A program made the position numbers and the translations under genes. A DNA stretch of 64,000 nucleotides from Thiomicrorhabdus lithotrophica. Lineage in GTDB: Bacteria > Pseudomonadota > Gammaproteobacteria > Thiomicrospirales > Thiomicrospiraceae. This document shows positions 18,293-25,445 of the stretch, piece after piece. A model generated the notes under the pieces. That model ran no database searches and had not been told where the DNA came from. It saw only the letters and a list, made by a program, of their open reading frames with translations. Each line of letters begins with the position of its first letter. Positions within the stretch are counted from its first letter, which is position 1. The DNA is taken from assembly GCF_029201445.1 (NCBI RefSeq), contig NZ_CP102381.1:1674001-1738000 (forward strand), written 5' to 3'.

Positions 18293-18877
18293 TTACTTTT
18301 TGGTCCCTTCAATATGCAATTCCAGTAAAACATTTGCCGATGCAGGACCTAAGTCTTTCGTTATATTATAGTCCGCTAATTTAATTTCAGTTGTACCCAT
18401 AAAACCGGAGCGGTAACCACCCCAAGGATCTTTGCCCTCTCCAATTTTAGATGCTTGAATTGTAATCGGTTTTGTCACACCATTTAAGGTAAAGTCACCT
18501 TGAACCTGCATATTCTCATCAGATCCAGATATAGAAGTACTAACAAAACTAGATTCTGGGTACTTACTGACATTTAAAAAGTCTGAACTGCGTAAATGTT
18601 TATCTCGCTCTGCATGATTGGTATTGACACTTTTAGTATCAATTTTAACTGAGATTTTGCTATTCGCTAAGTTAGTAGCATCGTATTGATAGTCACCTGA
18701 GAATTTATTAAAACGCCCTGTTAACCAACTGTATCCAAGATGCTTAATCTTAAAGTTAATCGATGCATGCATACCAGGAGTATCAATCGCATAACTGACT
18801 GGAGCAGAAATAGCCGTTGTTGAAACAGAAAGTAAAGCTGCCGATAAAAAAAGTGTCGTGATTTTAGTCATTGTCAT
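18293..18877 (-). CDS. YceI family periplasmic protein
   Basis: The 194-residue product has a signal peptide (residues 1-24, ISA-APV cleavage region) and the YceI lipocalin-like domain: YAIDTPGMHASINFKIKHLG, the NHAERDKHLRSSDFLNVSKYP segment, and DFTLNGVTKPI. The family binds polyisoprenoid or similar lipids; its physiological role is unsettled. It is 25 bases downstream of a cytochrome b561 gene on the same strand, a pairing common in proteobacteria, and a terminator closes the unit. Confidence 0.93.
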   Translation of the reverse strand: MTMTKITTLFLSAALLSVSTTAISAPVSYAIDTPGMHASINFKIKHLGYSWLTGRFNKFSGDYQYDATNLANSKISVKIDTKSVNTNHAERDKHLRSSDFLNVSKYPESSFVSTSISGSDENMQVQGDFTLNGVTKPITIQASKIGEGKDPWGGYRSGFMGTTEIKLADYNITKDLGPASANVLLELHIEGTKK

Positions 18878-18901
18878 TTCTCCTAAGTTAAAAATAATGG
18901 T

Positions 18902-19465
18902 TTAATTTTCTAAATCATTTAAAGAAGGTTTAAGCATGCGTTTTAAAGTATTGTCTTTATCTATAAAGTGATGCTTTAATGCGGCTAAAGCATGAAGTGC
19001 TACAAACCCAATTAAAGTAAAAGCCAATAACTCATGTATCTCGCCAGCGATATCGGCTTGATGTTCAAAAGGTTCAAACCAGGCAGGAACGTCAAACCAG
19101 TTAAAAACTGAAATAGCTTGAGATTCCGCTGTTGAAATCAAATAGCCGCTCATACCAATTAATAGCACTAATAAATAGAACAACAAGTGAACCGTTGATG
19201 AGACTGCCCGAAGTATTGCCGAATCTCCCAGTGCTTTTGGTTTAGGATTAAACACGTTCCAAAAAAACCTGAGCAACATCGCCAAGATTAATAAAACACC
19301 CACCGATTTGTGAATATTAGGTGCATCGTGATACCAGTTTGAATAGTAATCTAACTCAACCATCCACAAACCCAGTGCAAACATACTCAGCACCGATATG
19401 GCTATCACCCAGTGAAAGGCAATAGAAATCCATCCATAAGAAGATTGTTGGTTTTTGAGTTGCAT
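18902..19465 (-). CDS. Cytochrome b561 family protein
   Basis: The 187-residue integral membrane protein matches prokaryotic cytochrome b561 (YodB/CybB). It has four helices, with haem-ligand His residues in SIAFHWVIAIS, NIHKSVGVLL, GEIHELLAF and ALAALKHHFID. It probably passes electrons between quinone and periplasmic partners. An ATG at 19465 (MQLKNQQSSYGW) is chosen because the only upstream in-frame start is a TTG at 19546 and the extra residues are not typical of the family. It forms a two-gene unit with yceI. Confidence 0.88.
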   Translation of the reverse strand: MQLKNQQSSYGWISIAFHWVIAISVLSMFALGLWMVELDYYSNWYHDAPNIHKSVGVLLILAMLLRFFWNVFNPKPKALGDSAILRAVSSTVHLLFYLLVLLIGMSGYLISTAESQAISVFNWFDVPAWFEPFEHQADIAGEIHELLAFTLIGFVALHALAALKHHFIDKDNTLKRMLKPSLNDLEN

Positions 19466-19671
19466 GACGTGGCTCTCGTCTGAGTTATGTAAATTTAACA
19501 ACAGTTTACAAAGGTTTTTGAGAGAGAGAAACTCATTAAAAGACAAAAGACTGTTGTCTTTTTAAGAACAGTATTGAGGATTTTTCCGCTATAGTTCTCT
19601 AAATCTGCATTGATTTAAAGGACTACAACCCTGAAAACACAACTAGAAAATGTATTTAAGCCTTATGTTAC

Positions 19672-19986
19672 TTAAAGAAGCAAATCTCCAAACCCCCAAA
19701 TAAGGGTACCAGTGATGATAGTAAGATGAGAAAACAATACTTTTTTGATATGCCACTTAGAAGGAGATAAATCAGGTATATCGTCATCACTATCAATCTT
19801 AGATAGCCTAGCGTACAAAATATTTAACTCACCATGAAGCAAAAAGTACTCACTCATTAAAGAGAACAGCACCACCAAACTACCAAATCGTGCAAACCAT
19901 AACGGTTCTACGACAAATCCTAAAATTAAACCTACCAGGCCTGCTAACCAGGCTAACAATAGCAATAAACCACTTTTCTTTTGCAT
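19672..19986 (-). CDS. Small membrane protein of unknown function
   Basis: The 104-residue protein has an N-terminal pair of hydrophobic helices (about residues 5-45), a polar loop with an Asp cluster (KIDSDDDIPDLSPS) and a final helix (about 84-103). No family is recognised. A near copy of the iterated palindrome is inside the coding sequence at 19934-19945 and is read as Ala-Gly-Leu-Val within the first helix. It stands alone on the minus strand. Confidence 0.6.
   Translation of the reverse strand: MQKKSGLLLLLAWLAGLVGLILGFVVEPLWFARFGSLVVLFSLMSEYFLLHGELNILYARLSKIDSDDDIPDLSPSKWHIKKVLFSHLTIITGTLIWGFGDLLL
19934..19945. repeat. Iterated palindrome, near copy inside a membrane-protein gene
   Basis: ACCAGGCCTGCT, one mismatch; encodes Ala-Gly-Leu-Val on the minus strand. 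Confidence 0.7.
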
Positions 19987-20146
19987 TTATTAATCCCTCA
20001 AGTATTCAATAAAATCAATCACACTCTTTTCAGAGTGCTTCAATATTTGGAACAAGGTTGCATAAACGTTCAGTGCTAAAGTTAACTCAAACCACATTAA
20101 ATAGTCGACTAAAAATTTAACTCATAAAATGTGATTGGAGAAATTT

Positions 20147-20743
20147 ATGAAACGTTTATTTATAGGTTCAACTTTATTACTATCCGCTAATATTTTTTTA
20201 ACGGGTTGCGTATCACATGCACCAATAAAGTCAGTGCATATTGTTAAGGCACACCCAAACCATTACAATTCTTACTACGTAAAAAAGCAAGCTTACAACA
20301 CTCACTCAACGGTAAACGTGTATCAAACTCATCATCCTAAAGCCGTAATATATGAACCACAACGTACTCGGCCTAATGTTTACAACCAACCTATATATAA
20401 ACAACGTGATGGTTATGTAAAAACACATAAATCAATTAAGCCATATCAAAGCACCAATAATAAAAATCATGCGTATTCAAAAAAGAAAATTATTAAAAAT
20501 GAAAGAACGGTAAAAGTGGTCAAAAAAAGCAGGCCCATTGTTGTAAATAAACCGAAAAACCAAGTTCATCAATCAAGAAGCTCATATATCAAAAACCCAA
20601 AAACTCATAAAAACGATAGAAAAGAGAACAATAAAAAAGACGAATCACGTTCAGAACAAAGAAATGAACGAAGAGGTGCTGACAACAATAAGATAAAAAA
20701 AGTAAGGGGCATTCAAACCGAGAACACCTACTCTCGTCGTTAA
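20147..20743 (+). CDS. Putative lipoprotein, basic and low-complexity
   Basis: The 198-residue product starts with a lipoprotein signal, MKRLFIGSTLLLSANIFLTGC, where LTGC is the lipobox. The mature part is rich in Lys, Asn, Tyr, His and Arg, and ends in a highly charged region (DRKENNKKDESRSEQRNERR). No domain is recognised. The ATG at 20147 is preferred over an in-frame TTG at 20135 because the GGAG ribosome site lies seven bases ahead of the ATG. A strongly basic surface lipoprotein could bind DNA, peptidoglycan or lipopolysaccharide, but that is speculation. Confidence 0.7.
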   Translation: MKRLFIGSTLLLSANIFLTGCVSHAPIKSVHIVKAHPNHYNSYYVKKQAYNTHSTVNVYQTHHPKAVIYEPQRTRPNVYNQPIYKQRDGYVKTHKSIKPYQSTNNKNHAYSKKKIIKNERTVKVVKKSRPIVVNKPKNQVHQSRSSYIKNPKTHKNDRKENNKKDESRSEQRNERRGADNNKIKKVRGIQTENTYSRR

Positions 20744-20774
20744 TGACATTTAAATTCAGTTAAGTTCTATATAA

Positions 20775-20786
20775 AACAGGCCTGAT
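20775..20786. repeat. Iterated palindrome, degenerate copy
   Basis: AACAGGCCTGAT, two mismatches, in the gap between convergent genes (lipoprotein and DjlA-like); a T-run follows 20 bases later. Confidence 0.55.
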
Positions 20787-20813
20787 AACATCCACAAGCC
20801 TATTTTTTTATAG

Positions 20814-21638
20814 CTACAAGCCTTTACGTTTTTTAATATCTTCAAACGCCGCATTAATATCCTGCATTTTTTCGGTTGCGGCTTTAATTTCAGCATCATC
20901 CATTCCCTTGCCATGCATAAAATCAGGATGATTCTCTTTAACCATTTTGCGGTACGCTTTTTTAATCAACGCAAAATCATCTGACTCTTTACAACCTAAA
21001 ACAGCATATGGGTCTTCACCCATTTTAGGGTCTGAGTAAGCCGAGCCACCCTGACCATTTACCTGATCAATCAACTGTTGGATTTGCTCATCACTAAACG
21101 TCATCAAACGACCAATTTCAAAAACCAGTTCCAACGTCTTTTCTGATAAACCATCCAAAGAAGCAAAGCTAATCATTTGCATCAAAGCACCTGCACGCAC
21201 TTCTAAACCTGATTCACTTAGAGTTTGACAATAATAGGAGGTTGGGTTCTGATCTTTTTTGGCTTTATTCGCTAAAGCAAACAATCGTTTTTTTGCTGAC
21301 TTCACAACAATATCTGGCAAACCTGCGGCTTTCATTGCATGCGCCATCGACTTAATCGTGTCGCTCATAAACTCAACTTCAAGGTCACTGATTTTGCCAT
21401 CACTTTTAGCAATTTTAGCCATTAAAGCGATTATCTCTTCAGGTACACTCATCCGAGTTTTAGCGTATTGATTACTGGTAAAGTTTTTATAAGCTTCATC
21501 AAAGCTTTCGCTATGTTTTACAGATTTATAAGCATCAACCCCAATGTCAACGGTTTTGCGTGTGGTTTTAAAAGCCAAGCTAATCAACCACGCAATAATT
21601 CCAACAACAATTAACAACAGATACTTTAAAAAACGCAA
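20814..21638 (-). CDS. DjlA-like membrane-anchored J-domain protein
   Basis: The 274-residue protein has an N-terminal membrane segment (residues 3-24), a TerB-like helical domain (about 60-190; MSVPEEIIALMAKIAKSDG with the acidic SDGKISDLEVEF turn), and a C-terminal J domain (about 210-270; DPYAVLGCKESDDFALIKKA with the HPD motif in ENHPDFM). This order is that of DjlA, a DnaK co-chaperone of the inner membrane. The start has a hydrophobic run directly after Met-Arg-Phe, as in the family. It is convergent with the lipoprotein gene. Confidence 0.88.
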   Translation of the reverse strand: MRFLKYLLLIVVGIIAWLISLAFKTTRKTVDIGVDAYKSVKHSESFDEAYKNFTSNQYAKTRMSVPEEIIALMAKIAKSDGKISDLEVEFMSDTIKSMAHAMKAAGLPDIVVKSAKKRLFALANKAKKDQNPTSYYCQTLSESGLEVRAGALMQMISFASLDGLSEKTLELVFEIGRLMTFSDEQIQQLIDQVNGQGGSAYSDPKMGEDPYAVLGCKESDDFALIKKAYRKMVKENHPDFMHGKGMDDAEIKAATEKMQDINAAFEDIKKRKGL

Positions 21639-22056
21639 AATCTAAACCTTTCTATTTTTAACTTTTAAAATGCAGCTTAACAAGCGCAGACACGGAAGCG
21701 ACCAATCAACTAAGCATTGTTCAACGCCATATAAAACCATAGCTGATTGTACGGGTTAATAGTTGAAATACAACGATTGAATTACAACACTCATTACAAA
21801 TTTGATTGTAAACTGAACAGGTCTCGTTAAAAAATTAAAGCTGCGAGACGGGCTAGCCTAAGAGATAACACTACCCATCTAAATTGATTGACCAGAGACT
21901 TTCTTGATAAGAATCATTATTTTAATCATTTTAAATGAACTCTAACGCCAATAAGATTAAACTTATTATGAAGGTAGTTTTAATCACACGCTTTTAAACA
22001 AAGCATTTTACCTCGACACACAAGTTTATGTTCTATAACAAAATATGAGGTGAGTT
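21639..22056. other. Non-coding gap of 418 bases
   Basis: No gene is recognised. Visible items are a small inverted repeat (AATAAG-ATTAAA-CTTATT at 21950-21967) and a Fur-box-like stretch at 21905-21919 (TGATAAGAATCATTA), matching the 7-1-7 consensus at about 11 of 14 positions. In AT-rich DNA this is weak evidence. Confidence 0.4.
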
Positions 22057-22587
22057 ATGACACTTAAAAAAGAGTATGAGAAGATTTTAGACAGGCTACA
22101 AGACGAACGAAAGCAGATTCATTCCCGCTTGAACCAAGCCTCAGACGAAGTGAAACAAGAACTTGAAGTCGTTGAACAGCGTTGGCAAACTCTAAAAGAG
22201 GATTTAGCAGAGTTATTAGATGAAACTAAAGAGACCTCAGAAGAAATGGCTAACAAAGTTAAACTGGAGGGCGAGCATCTTAAACAGGCTTACCAATCAG
22301 TTAATCAAAAAATATCAGATAGTGCTAAGTCAACAAAAACGGAGTTTGAGTCTTTAGTTAAAGCTTTACAGCAAGAACGCGATGAAATTAGATTACAGTT
22401 ACATTTAGCTTCTCAAGAGATTAAACAGGAGTTTGAACCTCTAGAGAACCAATGGCAAACTCTCAAAGTTGAGACTGCCAATTTAGCAAATGCCAGCAAA
22501 GAAACATCCAGTGAATTACAGGAAAAAACCAAAATAATTGCTCAAGAGCTAAAAGAGGCTTATCAGCGGATTAAACAGCGTCTTTAG
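22057..22587 (+). CDS. Coiled-coil protein made of two tandem repeats
   Basis: The 176-residue protein is almost entirely helical heptads and has no signal peptide or membrane segment. It is an internal duplication: residues about 7-90 and 93-176 align, with DERKQIHSRLNQASDEVKQE against QERDEIRLQLHLASQEIKQE and EQRWQTLKEDLAEL against ENQWQTLKVETANL. No catalytic motif is present. A structural or apolipoprotein-like role is conceivable; no family is assigned. A GAGGTG ribosome site precedes the ATG. Confidence 0.75.
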   Translation: MTLKKEYEKILDRLQDERKQIHSRLNQASDEVKQELEVVEQRWQTLKEDLAELLDETKETSEEMANKVKLEGEHLKQAYQSVNQKISDSAKSTKTEFESLVKALQQERDEIRLQLHLASQEIKQEFEPLENQWQTLKVETANLANASKETSSELQEKTKIIAQELKEAYQRIKQRL

Positions 22588-22634
22588 AAAATTGAACGAT
22601 TCAATTTGAAAAATTTTAACAGCCTAAAAAAGCT

Positions 22635-22646
22635 AACAGGCCTGGT
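22635..22646. repeat. Iterated palindrome, near copy
   Basis: AACAGGCCTGGT, one mismatch; first of two copies in the same gap. Confidence 0.75.
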
Positions 22647-22659
22647 AATAGTTAAATCA

Positions 22660-22671
22660 ACCAGGCCTGTG
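22660..22671. repeat. Iterated palindrome, near copy
   Basis: ACCAGGCCTGTG, right end diverged; second copy, 25 bases from the first, between convergent coiled-coil and carbonic anhydrase genes. Confidence 0.7.
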
Positions 22672-22699
22672 CTCAATTTTAAATAAATAAGTTTAGAAT

Positions 22700-23680
22700 T
22701 TAATAAAACTCATACATAGGTGGTTCTTGCAATTGCTCCGCCCATGATTTCAGTACTGCACGTGAATTTATCTCTTGAACTGGACGTGCATTTTCACCCA
22801 TCACTTCGTTCATTTTCTGAATCTGTTCAGCAGAAGCTTCAATTGGTTGTTTAAATACCATCCAGTAAACACCTTCAGAGCAAGGTGGAGTGGTTAAAGA
22901 ACCGCTATATTTATAAAAATCGGTATTGCCAGGCATAAACAACACAGGGTTTAAATTCACATTTCTATGAATTTCTTGTTTACCCACTTTTTTAGGTAAA
23001 TGGTTGAGTAACGTCTGCACATGTTCATTATCCTCCCCTTCCTGGAAAATAACCCCCATTACGGCCAGATTTCCATCGCCATCCTTATGCACTAGGTGAA
23101 CTTCCATAGGGTAGTTAAAACCTTCTTTCTTGTGCTCGCTTGGGGTATGAAAATGGAACTGCAATAATTCATAACGATGCCCTCCAACCTTGATGTAACT
23201 ACCCAAAGGGTAATTCACTTGCAGAGTATGACCATTATTTAAAACCTTGAGCGGTACATCTCGGTAATGAATGTCTAGCTGTGGCAAACCGTTTGTACCG
23301 ACAGCCGTTTGGTCACGTAAATCAATAGGGGACTGATTTTTACCAATTTTACAGTTAATATTTTCTGGTGCTAAATCCCCCCAATGACGAGGTCCAGATT
23401 CACCACTATAACTCCAATGCGTAGCATGTGAAACGGCTGATTTGTTTTCAGAACGGGCATTCACAGCATTGTTAACACTCTTCTCTGTGTTTTTAGATGC
23501 GTTATTAGACGGGGCTGGAGTTCGAGGAACATTGATATCAGCTCCTCCCTTTGCTTTTAACTCCGCCCCCAAATCGATTAAAACCTCATCAGATTTTACG
23601 GGTTTAGGGGTTTCTGCCATGACTTGTGACGCACATAAACTGAACGCCACAATCAATGTCTTTGAAGCTAAATGTTTCAT
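22700..23680 (-). CDS. Periplasmic alpha-carbonic anhydrase
   Basis: The 326-residue product has a signal peptide (residues 1-22, cut after VMA) and interconverts CO2 and bicarbonate in the periplasm. The alpha-class zinc ligands are in LLQFHFHTPSEH (two His) and MEVHLVHKDG (third His). Other family marks are HWSYSGESGPRHWGDL, KNQSPIDL and SGSLTTPPCSEGV. An extra stretch of about 60 low-complexity residues (Asn, Ala, Lys, Ser rich) lies between signal peptide and catalytic domain. In sulfur-oxidising autotrophs such enzymes help inorganic carbon supply or pH balance; it is not next to a transporter here. Confidence 0.95.
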   Translation of the reverse strand: MKHLASKTLIVAFSLCASQVMAETPKPVKSDEVLIDLGAELKAKGGADINVPRTPAPSNNASKNTEKSVNNAVNARSENKSAVSHATHWSYSGESGPRHWGDLAPENINCKIGKNQSPIDLRDQTAVGTNGLPQLDIHYRDVPLKVLNNGHTLQVNYPLGSYIKVGGHRYELLQFHFHTPSEHKKEGFNYPMEVHLVHKDGDGNLAVMGVIFQEGEDNEHVQTLLNHLPKKVGKQEIHRNVNLNPVLFMPGNTDFYKYSGSLTTPPCSEGVYWMVFKQPIEASAEQIQKMNEVMGENARPVQEINSRAVLKSWAEQLQEPPMYEFY

Positions 23681-23750
23681 GTTTTACTCCAGGTAAAAAT
23701 AAGGTGCTTTGACTAACTAATTTAATTTTAAGCAATGAAGCAATAAGTTT

Positions 23751-23762
23751 GCCAGGCCTGGT
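23751..23762. repeat. Iterated palindrome, near copy
   Basis: GCCAGGCCTGGT: the central ten bases are exact. It lies in the gap upstream of the carbonic anhydrase gene. Confidence 0.8.
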
Positions 23763-23835
23763 TACAAAATTCTGACGGCTGCGGTTACAAAACTCAAAAC
23801 TCTGCAACCACATAAAAGAGGAAAGGATATAACGT

Positions 23836-24774
23836 TTATTTTGTAGGCAAAAGTTGAGCGTCTAAAACATCTTGAAAGAGCTCTAATTCTGATTTTTGAA
23901 TGGCAAAGACACCTTCGCCACCATTTTCAAAATCAAACCAAAACAGTGGTAATTCAGGATACGTTTGTTCAACAAAATATTGAGAAACCCCTACTTCCAC
24001 AATCAGAACACCGTCATCTTTTAAGTATTTAGGTGCTTCGGCCAAAATTTTACGAACTAAATCTAATCCATCATGCCCGGCCGCTAAACCTAGGCTAGGT
24101 TCTTGTTGAAATTCTTCTGGTAGCGCATCCATCTCAATTTCATCCACATACGGAGGATTGGAAACAATTAAGTCGTATTTTTTACCTTTTAAACTAGAGT
24201 ACAAATCCGATTCAATAGCATGTGCAAAATCATTTAAACCATATAAATCAATATTTTGCTGTGCAACGGCTAACGCTTCAGGCGAGATATCCACTAAATC
24301 CACTTCGGCATGTGGAAACGCTTGTAAAGAAGCAATTCCTATACAACCACTTCCCGTACAAAGATCTAAAACATTAGTCACAGAATCAGCATCAACCCAT
24401 GGCTCGTAACGTTGTGCAATTAATTCTGCAATAGGAGAACGTGGTACTAAAGTAGATTCGTTAACAATAAAACGAATACCAGAGAACCAGGCCTCCCCCG
24501 TTAAATAGGCGGCAGGCTTTCGTGTCTCAATTCTTCTTTGAAAAAGTTCAGTGATCAGATGTTTTTCTTGCAGCGTTAACTTAGATTGCCAATAGTTTTC
24601 AGGCACTTCTAGCGGCAGTTTTAAAGCAAAAAAAACTAATACTCTAGCTTCATCAAAAGCGTTATCGGTTCCATGACCAAAAAATAGGTTAGCGCGTTTA
24701 AATAGAGTGCCACCCCAACGAACAAAATCGGTAACGTTCTCTAAACCTTCATATTGGTAGTTAATATTGGTCAT
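23836..24774 (-). CDS. prmB: 50S ribosomal protein L3 N5-glutamine methyltransferase
   Basis: The 312-residue enzyme methylates a glutamine of ribosomal protein L3 with SAM. The N-terminal helical domain precedes PVSRSPIAELI-like text (visible as LVPRSPIAELIAQRYEPWVD). The SAM motif is LDLCTGSGCIGIAS and the catalytic NPPY motif lies in IVSNPPYVDEIEMDALP. This combination separates PrmB from PrmC. Length is normal. It is 35 bases downstream of mogA on the same strand. Confidence 0.95.
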   Translation of the reverse strand: MTNINYQYEGLENVTDFVRWGGTLFKRANLFFGHGTDNAFDEARVLVFFALKLPLEVPENYWQSKLTLQEKHLITELFQRRIETRKPAAYLTGEAWFSGIRFIVNESTLVPRSPIAELIAQRYEPWVDADSVTNVLDLCTGSGCIGIASLQAFPHAEVDLVDISPEALAVAQQNIDLYGLNDFAHAIESDLYSSLKGKKYDLIVSNPPYVDEIEMDALPEEFQQEPSLGLAAGHDGLDLVRKILAEAPKYLKDDGVLIVEVGVSQYFVEQTYPELPLFWFDFENGGEGVFAIQKSELELFQDVLDAQLLPTK

Positions 24775-24809
24775 AAATATTTGGCCTTTTGTTAAAGCTA
24801 TTATCAGAT

Positions 24810-25364
24810 TTAAGCGTTTGGTTTTTTAGCGTGTTTCGGTCTAAAGCCTTTTACAAAACTATCGTCCGTTTCTAAGTATGGCCCTTCAATCAAATCAACA
24901 CAATAAGGAACCGCAGGGAAAACGGCTTCTAAACATTCACCAATGGCGGATGGTTTGCCTGGTAAGTTAATAATTAAACAGCTACCGCGGGTACCCGCAA
25001 TTTGGCGCGATAAAATTGCCGTTGGCACGTATTGCAAAGAAACCGCACGCATCTGCTCTGCAAAACCATCTAAAATTTTGTCGCATACCTGCTCAGTTGC
25101 TTCTGGCGTCACATCTCGCTTGGCTGGCCCAGTTCCACCCGTCGTTAAGATAAGCCCACAACCCTCGTTATCCACCATATCAATTAAAGTAGATTCAATC
25201 AGGCTTTGCTCGTCTGCAATCACTTTGGCAACCGTAGTCCATTCGTTCGTTAACGCTTTAGATATCCACTCTTGCATAGCTGGGCCACCTAAATCTTCAT
25301 ACTCTCCACGGCTCGCTCTATCTGATACGGTAACAAAACCTATTTTAATTTCACTCTTTTGCAT
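24810..25364 (-). CDS. mogA: Molybdopterin adenylyltransferase
   Basis: The 184-residue protein adenylylates molybdopterin before molybdenum insertion. The N-terminal IGFVTVSDRASRGEYEDLGG and the LILTTGGTGPAKRDVTPEAT motif are diagnostic of MogA, as is the C-terminal GTRGSCLIINLPGKPSAIGE. Length fits MogA, not the MoeA fusion form. It heads a two-gene unit with prmB. The divergent lon gene starts 82 bases away and the two share the gap. Confidence 0.95.
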   Translation of the reverse strand: MQKSEIKIGFVTVSDRASRGEYEDLGGPAMQEWISKALTNEWTTVAKVIADEQSLIESTLIDMVDNEGCGLILTTGGTGPAKRDVTPEATEQVCDKILDGFAEQMRAVSLQYVPTAILSRQIAGTRGSCLIINLPGKPSAIGECLEAVFPAVPYCVDLIEGPYLETDDSFVKGFRPKHAKKPNA

Positions 25365-25372
25365 CTTGCACT

Positions 25373-25401
25373 CTTGAATCTATGAATTTATGTCCACATA
25401 T
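25373..25401 (+). promoter_or_regulatory. Candidate heat-shock (sigma-32-like) promoter of lon
   Basis: CTTGAAT, a 14-base spacer, then CCACATAT resembles the sigma-32 consensus CTTGAAA / CCCCATTT (6 of 7 and 6 of 8 matches). An overlapping TATAAT at 25399-25404 could also serve sigma-70. Confidence 0.4.
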
Positions 25402-25445
25402 AATACCGTATTCCTCCCAAAATTTAGACAGATACAAGCAAAAAT

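Noticed and set aside
21905-21919. Fur box upstream of the coiled-coil gene
   Set aside because: Match is partial, AT-rich background makes it likely by chance, and it lies about 140 bases from the gene.
24486-24494. Further palindrome copy in prmB (ACCAGGCCT then CCCCC)
   Set aside because: Only the left half matches; the right half is unrelated, so a chance match within a gene is likely.
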